Below, one piece after another: positions 1-9,772 of a stretch of 64,000 nucleotides of DNA. The stretch's first letter is position 1. The number at the start of each line of letters is the position of its first letter. The stretch is from NCBI RefSeq assembly GCF_012027305.1, contig NZ_SNUF01000002.1, positions 248,001 through 312,000 of the forward strand, written 5' to 3'. The notes under the pieces are model-generated. The model was not told the DNA's origin and ran no database searches. It worked only from the letters and a program-made list of their open reading frames with translations. The position numbers and the translations under genes are program-made. This DNA comes from Thermococcus sp. MAR1. Lineage in GTDB: Archaea > Methanobacteriota_B > Thermococci > Thermococcales > Thermococcaceae.

Positions 1-10
1 AAGTTAAAGC

Positions 11-3000
11 TCAGCGCCTCCTCCTGAGGAGGAGCGGAGCGATTGCAAGTGCGGCCATGATTCCTGGGCCGCATATTCCACCGCCTTCTTCAGGGGTGGT
101 CGTTGTGGTGGTTTCACTTGGACTGGTTGTTGATGGGGTGCTCGTTGTTTCGCTCGGGGTGGCTGTCGTCGTTTCGCTGTGTGTTGATGTGGTCTCGGTG
201 GCGGTCTCCGTCTGGGTCTCTGTTGGTGTCGGCTGCTCCTCGCCAGTTCCTTCAACGAGCGGTATCATGAGCACCGTCGCCAGGGTCTTCTTCTCAAGGT
301 CGTAGGAGCTTAGCTGCTCCTCCTGGGTCGGCTTGAAGCCCTCTGGAACGAGTTCGTCAACGACCCTCGGCGCGAGGTTGTCTATGACGGCCTGCGGATC
401 TGCCCCTCCGAGCTTCCACTGCTCAGCCTCGACCGCGACGGGCCTCCACTTGTCGGGACCGTAGCCGTCCTGGGAGCCGACAAGGATTGAAGCGTAGAGG
501 CCGTAGTCTGTGATGCTGAGGTACTTCTTCGGGACTTTGACCACTATAGCGTTCCTTGTGGGATCCGCGGATATCTGGAGCTCTCCCTGTATTGAGGTTC
601 CGTCCGGTAGGACTATCAGGTTGCCGTAGTCCCAGCCGGCTATTCTTAACGCCAAATCCCACGGGTGATTCGGATCGATGTTAACGTTAGCCCCCGGTCC
701 GTCGGGGAACATCTTGATGGCGCTCGTGTTTCCACCGTCTTTGAAGTCGAAGTAGGCCTCGATTATCTGGAGACTGAAGCCGTTGGGCCCGTTCCATGGG
801 TTGCCTCCAAGGTTCTTGAAGTAGAACTCCAGCGTCCAGTCGTCGCTTCCCTCCACCATCTTGAACTTGAGCAGGTCGAGGTGGCCCGGAACGAAGACTT
901 TATCTGTGGCGTAGGTGTAGGTTCCAGGCCCGTGGTCGTCTCCCTCCGGGTCGTTCACGACTATGCCCTTCTTGAGGAGCGGAAGCGCCTTGACCGTGGC
1001 GAGCTTTATCTCATTGGCGTCATAGGAGCTTAGCTGTTCCTCCTGGGTTGGCTTGAAGTCGGCAGGAGCGAGCAGATCCATGACGCGCGGGGCAACGTTG
1101 TTGATGACCGCCTGCGGGTCTGCTCCACCGACCTTCCACTGCTCGGCTTCCACTGCCACAGGTCTCCACTTATCAGGGCCGTACCCGTCCTGGCTTCCGG
1201 TGAGGACGACTCCCCAGAGGCCGTAGTCCTCGTTTATCCCGATGTACTTCTTCGGGACTTTGACTATTATCGCGTTCTTGACTGGGTCGGCCGAGATTTG
1301 CATCTCACCCTGGAGGGCAGTTCCATTCGGCAGGACTATGAGGTTTCCGTAGTCCCAGCCGGCTATTCTAAGAGCCAAGTCCCACGGGTGGTCTGGGTCG
1401 AGGTTGACGTTGCTTCCCGGTCCATCGGGGAACATCTTGATGGCGCTCGTGTTTCCACCGTCTTTGAAGTCGAAGTAAGCCTCGATTATCTGGAGGCTGA
1501 AGCCGTTGGGCCCGTTCCACGGGTTGCCGCCGAGGTTCTTGAAGTAGAACTCCATGACGTAGCTGTCGGTTTGCTCAAGCATCCTGAAGCGGAGGAGGTC
1601 GAAGGCTCCCTCAACGAAGACCTTGTCGGTCGGGTAGGTGTAGGTTCCAGGCCCGTGATCGTCCCCCTCCGGGTCGGTTATGTCAACTATGGGGACTCCC
1701 TTGACCTCCGTCGGGAGCCTGAGCTCCACCGGGGTGCTTATCACCTCAAGGTTTCCGTCCTTGACGGTCGAGACCGCGAAGTAGAAGTCATCGGGGGTCT
1801 CTATGTAGTCGAAGGGGACGACGACCTCGATCCCCCCGCTCGTCTCCTTGACGGTTAAATCCCCGAGCTTCTCATTGCCCTCGTAGTCGGTTGCACCGTA
1901 GATTTCCGCCCTGCCGTTTTTGTAAACAACATGCTTGGTTATCATTAGTCCGACGCTGTCCTTGGAGAACGGGAACATTGAGTAGCGAAGCTCGTTGGGC
2001 TTCTCCTGGAGGAGCGTGAAGGTGTTTCCGACGCGCTTGCCCTTCTCCCAGATGCTCACCTCAAACTCGTCGAGGTTGCCCTTAACGATGAAGTGCACCC
2101 CATCACCGTCGAAGTAAACGCTCACGCCGCTTGAGCTTGGCGACATGCTGGAGAAGTTCTTTACCTCCCCCTCCTTGAGTCCGACGAGGCCCCTCGTGGT
2201 GTAGGGCTCGCCGTCCGGGAAGTAGTTTCCGAAGAGGTAGCTCGGCGGATCGACTCCCGCTAGTTTGTAAATCTCGTAGAGGTACGTCTTGAGGTAGCGG
2301 TCGAAGGTGTAGTCCTGCCCGCTGTCCTGGTCGCTTCCGTACCACCAGAACCAGTCGCTCGCTTCGGCGCGGAGCAGGTACTCGTAGGCCTTCTCCCAGT
2401 TCGTCTGGCTCATTTTGTCCTTGTTCTCCATCAGGGTCTTTCTCGCCAGGTAGAGCCAGTACCAGCCGTAGTTCTCCTGGGGCTCGCCAATCCACGTGGA
2501 GAGGGTTCCGTCTATCCAGCTGCTCTCGGGCCACTGCATCTCCTCCTTCACGCCGACCATGTCGTAGAGCTCGCCGAGGCTCTGGGCCTTGAGGAGGGCA
2601 TTAACGTTGTCACCCGTAAGGTTCAGCCTCTCCATCATCTGAGGGGTGAGCTTGTTTGCCTTGTCTCCGTAGAGCTGGATGTACTCGCTCGGGGTGAGGG
2701 TTCTTATGAGGCCCTGCTCCTGGAGTTCGGTCAGCTTCTTGTAGAGCTCGGTGAGGAAGAGCTTGCCGTCGTATGGGTAGTTCTCCCACGGGTTCTCGCC
2801 GTCGAGGGTGACGACATAAACCAGAGAACCATCGTAGTTCTGCTTCTGGAGCTTGAGGAGCTCGTTGACGAAGTCATCAACGGCCTGGTACTGGTTCATC
2901 CCACCGTAGGTGAAACCAACGCGGTCGCTGAGCGCGTGGTCGCGCGGGAAGAGGTAGATTTTCTTCCCGTTGAACTCGGCCACCCAGGGTTTGTAGTAGT

Positions 3001-4063
3001 TCTCGACGGTTCCCTCTATTCCGAGCTTCCCGAGAACCATCTGGTCTGTCATGACCCACTGCCAGCCGTTCTCGGCTAGTATTTCGAGGGTTTTGTCGTT
3101 CAGTGCACTCTCAGCCGCCCATCCGCCCTTCGGAAGAGCCGTTCCACCGCCGAGGTACTGTTTGTACAGCTCGTCTGCCTTCTTGACGTGCTCATCAAAG
3201 TCGCTCTCCCAGCCGAAGTCGTTGAGTATCGGCCCTATCGGGTGCGCGTAGGGGACTACCGTAACCTCGACGTTGCCGTTTCCGAGGAGGAGGTTTATCT
3301 TCTCGTGCTCCTCGAAGGTGTGGTTGAGGAGCCACATCTGGGCGTCGAGAACGGTTTTGACGTCCGCCCTTGTATAGCCGCCCTCGTCAACCTTGTCGTA
3401 GAGGGCTTTGAGTTCGGGGTGGGTCATTATGTAGTTGTAGTCTATCCACGCGAGGTTGAAGAGCACAGCTAGGTCTATGTAGTCCTGCTCGGTGAACTCG
3501 TTGGTTACCGCAACCTTCTGCTCCTCAAGTGGCAGGTTGGCGTACTTGGCCTTGGCCGCCATCATCTTGTTCTTGAGCTCGGTGTAGCGGTCCCAGAAGT
3601 CCCTTATCGGGTTGCCGTTGGGGTCGGTTATCGGTTCGCCGTTCCAGGGGATGGTGTGGTCGAAGAACCCTCCAGGTGCCTGGAGCATGAACCACTTCTC
3701 GTCGACCGTCAGGGGCTCGCCGTTGGCTATCTTCTCCGTCACTATCTGGTAGGTGTCCTTCTTTCCGTTCATGTAGTCGGCGAGCTGGGCTATGAGCGAG
3801 CCCGATAAATCGATGGTGGCGTGGACGTCCGGGTACTGGCTGAGGTAGTAGGCCATCTTCCAGTAGTTGTTTGCCGCGTGGAGCCTGACCCACGGTCTGG
3901 TATAGATGTCCTGAACCGGGTCGTAGTAGTAGGGCTGGTGCTGGTGCCACACTATTATGACGTTGAGCGGCTTTGGTTCAGCCGCTCCAACGGTCTTAAC
4001 GTTCGCTCCAACGATGCTTCCAAGCATCAAAATTGCAATAAATAGGGCAACCACCTGTCTCAT
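11..4063 (-). CDS. apu: Amylopullulanase, GH57, secreted, CGP-CTERM anchored
   Basis: This 1350-residue secreted enzyme should cut alpha-1,4 and alpha-1,6 links in starch and pullulan outside the cell. It has an N-terminal signal peptide (about residues 1-27), a GH57 catalytic domain opening with HQHQP, the probable nucleophile Glu318 in GGWAAES and the probable acid Asp421 in TLDGENPW. A middle beta-rich region is followed by two near-identical domains of about 240 residues, each starting DPEGDDHGPG (glucodextranase-type C-terminal domains). A Thr/Ser/Pro-rich stalk and the ending GGICGPG, a hydrophobic helix and RRRR form a CGP-CTERM sorting signal, so the protein is probably held at the cell surface. 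It lies 9 bp downstream of malG and is probably last or near last in the malEFG operon. Assignment is firm; exact substrate range is inferred from family members. Confidence 0.95.
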   Translation of the reverse strand: MRQVVALFIAILMLGSIVGANVKTVGAAEPKPLNVIIVWHQHQPYYYDPVQDIYTRPWVRLHAANNYWKMAYYLSQYPDVHATIDLSGSLIAQLADYMNGKKDTYQIVTEKIANGEPLTVDEKWFMLQAPGGFFDHTIPWNGEPITDPNGNPIRDFWDRYTELKNKMMAAKAKYANLPLEEQKVAVTNEFTEQDYIDLAVLFNLAWIDYNYIMTHPELKALYDKVDEGGYTRADVKTVLDAQMWLLNHTFEEHEKINLLLGNGNVEVTVVPYAHPIGPILNDFGWESDFDEHVKKADELYKQYLGGGTALPKGGWAAESALNDKTLEILAENGWQWVMTDQMVLGKLGIEGTVENYYKPWVAEFNGKKIYLFPRDHALSDRVGFTYGGMNQYQAVDDFVNELLKLQKQNYDGSLVYVVTLDGENPWENYPYDGKLFLTELYKKLTELQEQGLIRTLTPSEYIQLYGDKANKLTPQMMERLNLTGDNVNALLKAQSLGELYDMVGVKEEMQWPESSWIDGTLSTWIGEPQENYGWYWLYLARKTLMENKDKMSQTNWEKAYEYLLRAEASDWFWWYGSDQDSGQDYTFDRYLKTYLYEIYKLAGVDPPSYLFGNYFPDGEPYTTRGLVGLKEGEVKNFSSMSPSSSGVSVYFDGDGVHFIVKGNLDEFEVSIWEKGKRVGNTFTLLQEKPNELRYSMFPFSKDSVGLMITKHVVYKNGRAEIYGATDYEGNEKLGDLTVKETSGGIEVVVPFDYIETPDDFYFAVSTVKDGNLEVISTPVELRLPTEVKGVPIVDITDPEGDDHGPGTYTYPTDKVFVEGAFDLLRFRMLEQTDSYVMEFYFKNLGGNPWNGPNGFSLQIIEAYFDFKDGGNTSAIKMFPDGPGSNVNLDPDHPWDLALRIAGWDYGNLIVLPNGTALQGEMQISADPVKNAIIVKVPKKYIGINEDYGLWGVVLTGSQDGYGPDKWRPVAVEAEQWKVGGADPQAVINNVAPRVMDLLAPADFKPTQEEQLSSYDANEIKLATVKALPLLKKGIVVNDPEGDDHGPGTYTYATDKVFVPGHLDLLKFKMVEGSDDWTLEFYFKNLGGNPWNGPNGFSLQIIEAYFDFKDGGNTSAIKMFPDGPGANVNIDPNHPWDLALRIAGWDYGNLIVLPDGTSIQGELQISADPTRNAIVVKVPKKYLSITDYGLYASILVGSQDGYGPDKWRPVAVEAEQWKLGGADPQAVIDNLAPRVVDELVPEGFKPTQEEQLSSYDLEKKTLATVLMIPLVEGTGEEQPTPTETQTETATETTSTHSETTTATPSETTSTPSTTSPSETTTTTTPEEGGGICGPGIMAALAIAPLLLRRRR
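240..1700 (-). repeat. Tandem duplicated C-terminal domain of amylopullulanase
   Basis: Two consecutive units of roughly 700 bp, about 240-965 and 966-1690, encode nearly the same 240-residue domain. Both contain DPEGDDHGPG, GGNPWNGPNGFS, AGWDYGNLIVLP and QDGYGPDKWRPVA. DNA identity is also high by eye over long stretches, so the duplication is recent or kept similar by gene conversion. Boundaries are approximate. Confidence 0.85.
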
Positions 4064-4072
4064 GATATCACC

Positions 4073-5341
4073 TCATTCCTTCAGGCCTCCGATCGTGAGG
4101 CCGCTCCTTATGTAGTTCTGGGCGAGCATGAACATCACGAACACCGGCAGGGCGAAGAGCAGGGCAGCCGCTGCGAAGTAGCTCCAGTCTATTCCCCTGC
4201 CTATGCCGCCCATGAGCAGATATATCCACACGGAGAGTGGCTGGTTCTTCTCCGTCAGGAGGAGGCTTGCCAGGATGAACTCGGTCCAGCCGCCTATGAA
4301 GGCAAAGATTGCCACGGTGGCTATTCCAGGCAATGCCATCGGAAGGAGCACGTGCCGGATTATCTGGAGGTAGCTGGCGCCGTCAACGAGTGCCGCCTCA
4401 TCGAAGTCCGGGCTTATTGAGTCTATGTAGCCTTTCAGGAGCCAGGTGTTGAAGGGAACGCCACCAGCCGCATATATGAAGGACAGCACCGGCAGCTTGT
4501 CATAGAGGCCGAGCTTTACGATCATGCCGTAGAGAGCTATAAGGCCCGCTATGCCGAGGCCTCCAGCGACCTGTGTGAACATCAGGTAGAAGTACAGCAC
4601 GTGGTCCCTTCCGAAGAACTTCATGCGCGAGAAGGCATACGCTGCTGGAACGACGAAGATGAGGGTCAGCAGCACCGCCAGGCCGGCTATTATGAGGCTG
4701 TTCTTGAGGTAGCCGAAGAACAACGAATTGACAAACATCCCTATGTGGGTGAAGGTTGCCTTCCCCGAGTTCCTGACCACGATGTAGTCTCTCCCGGTCG
4801 GTCCCTTGATGAGTATTCCCGAGAAGGACGTCCCGTCGAGCTCGCCGCCCGTAAGCTCAAGGTTCCTGACGAGTCCAAAGCCGATGCTTCCGTCGTCATT
4901 GACCTTGGTGAGGACGAAGAGTCCCTTAACGTTGCCTTTTAGCTGTCCCTGCACGTTTTCACCCGCAGAAACCTCGAAGACTGCACTGGACAGCGGTATC
5001 TCAAAGGTAAGCCCCGTAAATGGTCCGTATTTGACCTTCCCTACGAGCTTGCCGTTGATAACGTAGAGTTTCCCGTTCTCTATGTGGGCTGTCCCCTCGA
5101 TGGTCCCCGTGAAGTTCTCGCTTATCCTGCTGCCCTTGAATCCAAAGAGCACCTCCCTGTACGAGTCGAGGCTAACGTTCTGGGGAATCAGGTGAAACTC
5201 TGTCGTCGCGAGCGTCGAGCCCGGACTTATTGAGACCACGAAGATGTAGTAGACGGGGAAGAGGATTATGAACATGACGAATACTGCCAGTGCCGTGAGA
5301 ACAAGGCTCCTCATGAGTTCGCCCTTTCTCATGCGCCTCAT
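4073..5341 (-). CDS. malG: Maltose/maltodextrin ABC transporter permease MalG, with large external insert
   Basis: Inner permease subunit of a maltose/trehalose/maltodextrin importer. The 422-residue protein has an N-terminal membrane helix (about 13-35), then an unusual polar insert of about 130-140 residues, then the standard binding-protein-dependent permease core. The EAA loop is visible (EAALVDGASY ... LPMALPGI) and would dock on the MalK ATPase, which is not in the window. Ordinary MalG proteins are near 280 residues, so the insert explains the extra length. The insert is rich in short Gly-containing beta-like segments and should face outside. The gene overlaps malF by 4 bp, consistent with translational coupling. 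Confidence 0.92.
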   Translation of the reverse strand: MRRMRKGELMRSLVLTALAVFVMFIILFPVYYIFVVSISPGSTLATTEFHLIPQNVSLDSYREVLFGFKGSRISENFTGTIEGTAHIENGKLYVINGKLVGKVKYGPFTGLTFEIPLSSAVFEVSAGENVQGQLKGNVKGLFVLTKVNDDGSIGFGLVRNLELTGGELDGTSFSGILIKGPTGRDYIVVRNSGKATFTHIGMFVNSLFFGYLKNSLIIAGLAVLLTLIFVVPAAYAFSRMKFFGRDHVLYFYLMFTQVAGGLGIAGLIALYGMIVKLGLYDKLPVLSFIYAAGGVPFNTWLLKGYIDSISPDFDEAALVDGASYLQIIRHVLLPMALPGIATVAIFAFIGGWTEFILASLLLTEKNQPLSVWIYLLMGGIGRGIDWSYFAAAALLFALPVFVMFMLAQNYIRSGLTIGGLKE

Positions 5342-6237
5342 CCCTTAGCACCCTCCTGGAGCTTGGTTATCCTAACGTTGACGTACATGTACACCGCCAG
5401 AACGAGGGTCGCTATTATCATCACCGCCGCTGCCCTGCCGTAGTGCGGTGTGGCCCCGAAGGCCTTCCTGAAACCGTAGAGCAGTATGAACTTGTCCTCG
5501 AAGAGGCCCGCGTTGTATATGTAGGGCACCATGAAATACTGGAAGCTGGCCGCACTGGTCAGTATCGTGGCAAAGGCTATCGGTTTTCCGACTATCGGGA
5601 GAACTACGTGCCTTATCCTCTGCCAGTAGCTGGCGCCATCTATTATCGCCGCCTCGACCAGCGTCTCGGGAACCGACTGGAGTGCGGCGGTTATGACGGT
5701 TATCATAAACGGATAGGCGAGCCATACCTCGATGATGTTGAGTGCGAGAAAACCCCAAGTGGGGTCGTTAATCCAGTTGGGGAGTGTCTGAACTCCCAGG
5801 GATTTGAGCATCTGGTTTATGGGGCCAAAAATCGGGTCAAACATGAACTTCCACACGGTAACGGAGAACAGGAGAGGGAGCGCCCAGGGGATTATCAAAA
5901 GCGAGCGGTAAACCATCTTCCCCTTAACGTACTTGCTGTTGTAGAGCAGGCTGAGGAAGATTCCAGCGAGGACCTTGAGGGTGACGCTCGTCAGCACAAA
6001 CAGCCACGTCCACAGGAATGCGCTCCTGAACTTCTCGTCGCCCAGTATCCACCTGAAGTTGTCCAGCCCCACAAAGGTCAGCTTAGGCGCCTGCGGTGCC
6101 TGAATCGGGAAGTTCCCGAGCTGGGCGTTGGTGAAGGCGAGATAGATGGAGTACACTATCGGCCACAAGTTAAAGAAAAGGAACGCTGCTATTCCTGGCA
6201 GGATTAGAAACAGGGCAATCGTTGTGGTTTTTCTCAT
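5338..6237 (-). CDS. malF: Maltose/maltodextrin ABC transporter permease MalF
   Basis: Second permease subunit of the maltodextrin importer, 299 residues with about six membrane helices. The EAA loop reads EAAIIDGASYWQ ... VLPIVGKPI and contacts the ATPase. It lies 38 bp downstream of the binding-protein gene and overlaps malG by 4 bp, so the genes are probably one transcript controlled from the malE promoter. Length and topology fit the short archaeal MalF type, without the long periplasmic P2 loop of E. coli MalF. Confidence 0.93.
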   Translation of the reverse strand: MRKTTTIALFLILPGIAAFLFFNLWPIVYSIYLAFTNAQLGNFPIQAPQAPKLTFVGLDNFRWILGDEKFRSAFLWTWLFVLTSVTLKVLAGIFLSLLYNSKYVKGKMVYRSLLIIPWALPLLFSVTVWKFMFDPIFGPINQMLKSLGVQTLPNWINDPTWGFLALNIIEVWLAYPFMITVITAALQSVPETLVEAAIIDGASYWQRIRHVVLPIVGKPIAFATILTSAASFQYFMVPYIYNAGLFEDKFILLYGFRKAFGATPHYGRAAAVMIIATLVLAVYMYVNVRITKLQEGAKG

Positions 6238-6275
6238 CCTTATCCCTCCAAAAAGGTAGGAAAGGGGAAAGGACT

Positions 6276-7630
<1,355 letters not shown>

Positions 7631-7665
7631 ATCCTTATCACCCGCCTATATTTTGGGTGATATAG

Positions 7666-7700
7666 TATCATCGGCAGTGATATATATACCTTGCGCTTTC
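7666..7700 (-). promoter_or_regulatory. malE operon promoter with Tgr (TGM) operator
   Basis: On the minus strand, a purine-rich BRE-like stretch and a TATATATA box (about 7688-7681) overlap and precede TATCAC-TGCCG-ATGATA (7682-7666). This matches the Thermococcales glycolytic motif TATCAC-N5-GTGATA except at one base. A further GTGATA half-site follows near 7656-7661. The motif lies downstream of TATA, the arrangement known for genes repressed by TrmBL1/Tgr when sugar is absent. Confidence 0.8.
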
Positions 7701-7753
7701 CTGTTCAATCCTGTGTGGCATGATCATTATGGGACTCCGGTGAAAAGGTGAGT

Positions 7754-9700
7754 TCATCCTTCGAGCACAAGGAAAGACCAAGGGGCCAGCTCCACCTTCC
7801 CCCTTCCTTCGGGGATGTACCTTTCGGGCACTTCGACGGCCCTCCTCTCCCCGGAGTAGTTTATCCCGATGAAGACGCTTTCACTACCATGAATCCTCTC
7901 GTAGAGAAGAAGCCCGTCCTTGAAAGATATGGGTCTGAACTCCCCGACCTGGAGCGCCCTGTTTGCCCTCCTGAGCCGTATCAGCTCCTTTGTTGTTTTC
8001 AGTATCTCCCAGTCCCAAAGTTTCTCGTCCCACACCATGGGCGTCCTGCCGGAATCCAGCCCGCTACTCCTTGTGCCCCTGAGTCCGACCTCGTCGCCGT
8101 AGAAAATCGAGGGAATTCCCTTGTAGGTCATCAGAAACGCCAGCGCGCAGAGGTATCTATTTTTGTCGCCCACGAGGTCTATGAAGCGCTCTGTGTCGTG
8201 ATTGTCGAGGAAGTTGTACATGGCGTACTCTGCTGGCCCGTAGTAGGCGCTCAGAAGCTCTAGCCCGCTGAGGAACTCCTCCGCGGTGATTTCGCCCTCC
8301 ACGAAGAACCGCAGAATGAGTTCGTAGAGCGGGTAGTTCATGGTGCCATGAAAGACGTCGAACAGCCAGAGCCTCGCGTCGTCCATGACCTCCCCGACGA
8401 GGTATTCATTTCTCGGCATGGCTTTTCTTATCTCCCTCCAGAGCTCGGGAGGAACGCCGTGGGCAACATCTAGACGCCAGCCGTCGGCACCCTTCTCAAG
8501 CCAGTGTCGCATAACATCTTTGATAAACCGCTTTACCCCCGGGCTGTCGTGGTTAAGCCTCGGCATCAGCCACACCGAGTAGAAGCTCTCGTAGTTTCGT
8601 TTCATCCATTTAAGCTTTCTGTACTTCTCTGGCCACGGTTCCCTCGATTTCAAGACCTCTAGAAACTCTTCCGAGACGGCTGGAAATCCGGTGATTCTGT
8701 AGAAGTCCTTATACCTGCTCTTTTCTCCGTTGAGAATGACGTCCTGAAAGTGGCGGTGGAAGAAGCTCGTGTGGTGGAAAACCCCATCGAGAATCAGCCT
8801 GATGTCCCGCTTTTTGAGTTCCCTCACCAGCTCCCTGAAGACCACCCCTCCGCCGAGCTTTCTGTCGACCATGAAGTAGTCCGTAACATCGTAGCGGTGG
8901 TACGTCATGGACTCGAATATCGGGGTGAGGTAGAGGGCGTTTACACCGAGGCCCTCGATGTGGTCGAGCCTCTTTATTATTCCCGCCAGATCCCCTCCGT
9001 GGAACTGCTCGCTCCTGAGTGCCTCACCCCACGGTGTTCCCCACAGGCCTTTCTCGAACCTGTCGGGCATTATCAGGTAGAACACCCTCCCAAAGACCCA
9101 TTCTGGAGTCTCTAACCGGTAGGGTTCGGCATCAAACGGGCCGTACTCAATGGTTTCCCCTTCGGACTCTACGAGGAAAGAGTACTCGATTGACCCCTTA
9201 CCGGGAAGAACCGCCTCGAAGTACTCGAAGAGGTCATCGTGGGTCTTCGGTCTCATCATGATTTCCCTGTTCCCGGCCCTCAGGACTACCCTTGAGACCT
9301 TCCCCCTAAGTGAGCGAAAAACCACGTGGGTTCTCCCGGCGAAGGAGTAGAGGTATGTGGCGCTCGGCCTGTGGAAGAACCCGCCCTCCCCAATTATCCT
9401 CGCCACGCTCACTTTCTTCTCGAACTTGTACGATAGCCTTCTGTAGGTTTCCCTTTCCTGATTTTCCGGGTCGGGCAAAAACTCCCCGTCCACCGAAAAG
9501 CCGTAATGCCAGGTTCCCTCGGGGAGCTCCAGCCTTATGATCCACCTTTTTCCTTTCTGCCTCATTCGAAAGCTTCCTTCGTTGAATGCGTTGAAACTCC
9601 CGAGCAGATAAGCGTAGCTTCCCTTCGCGGGTATTGAGAACTCCACCTCGGCGACCCTGCCGAACCTCCAGTCAGGCTGGAACCCGAAAATTTTATACAC
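7754..9700 (-). CDS. GH13 glycosidase, cyclomaltodextrinase/neopullulanase type
   Basis: A 648-residue alpha-amylase-family enzyme expected to hydrolyse cyclodextrins, pullulan or imported maltodextrins in the cytoplasm. No signal peptide is seen. An N-terminal CBM48/GMF-like beta domain (about 1-100) precedes a second beta domain and the GH13 barrel. Catalytic residues are Asp411 (GWRLDVA), Glu437 (GEVMDD) and Asp502 (DNHDTE). The start chosen is GTG at 9700, preceded by GGTGGGGAAG; the open frame runs much further upstream but there it is antisense to the regulator gene. It diverges from tgr, matching the order known near the mal genes in Thermococcus. Substrate preference within the family cannot be settled from sequence alone. 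Confidence 0.9.
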   Translation of the reverse strand: MYKIFGFQPDWRFGRVAEVEFSIPAKGSYAYLLGSFNAFNEGSFRMRQKGKRWIIRLELPEGTWHYGFSVDGEFLPDPENQERETYRRLSYKFEKKVSVARIIGEGGFFHRPSATYLYSFAGRTHVVFRSLRGKVSRVVLRAGNREIMMRPKTHDDLFEYFEAVLPGKGSIEYSFLVESEGETIEYGPFDAEPYRLETPEWVFGRVFYLIMPDRFEKGLWGTPWGEALRSEQFHGGDLAGIIKRLDHIEGLGVNALYLTPIFESMTYHRYDVTDYFMVDRKLGGGVVFRELVRELKKRDIRLILDGVFHHTSFFHRHFQDVILNGEKSRYKDFYRITGFPAVSEEFLEVLKSREPWPEKYRKLKWMKRNYESFYSVWLMPRLNHDSPGVKRFIKDVMRHWLEKGADGWRLDVAHGVPPELWREIRKAMPRNEYLVGEVMDDARLWLFDVFHGTMNYPLYELILRFFVEGEITAEEFLSGLELLSAYYGPAEYAMYNFLDNHDTERFIDLVGDKNRYLCALAFLMTYKGIPSIFYGDEVGLRGTRSSGLDSGRTPMVWDEKLWDWEILKTTKELIRLRRANRALQVGEFRPISFKDGLLLYERIHGSESVFIGINYSGERRAVEVPERYIPEGRGKVELAPWSFLVLEG

Positions 9701-9713
9701 CTTCCCCACCCAA

Positions 9714-9760
9714 GTATCACTACTGATGAATAAACTATGGCGAGTGAAACTTAAAAGTTT
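9714..9760. promoter_or_regulatory. Divergent promoter region of the GH13 gene and tgr, degenerate TGM
   Basis: The near-palindrome AAACTTAAAAGTTT (9747-9760) can serve as TATA for the minus-strand GH13 gene. TATCACTACTGATGA at 9715-9729 has one good TGM half (TATCAC) and a poor second half. It sits between this TATA and the GTG start, a repressing position. The tgr ribosome site GGAGG is at 9761-9765. Confidence 0.5.
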
Positions 9761-9772
9761 GGAGGTCTTGGT

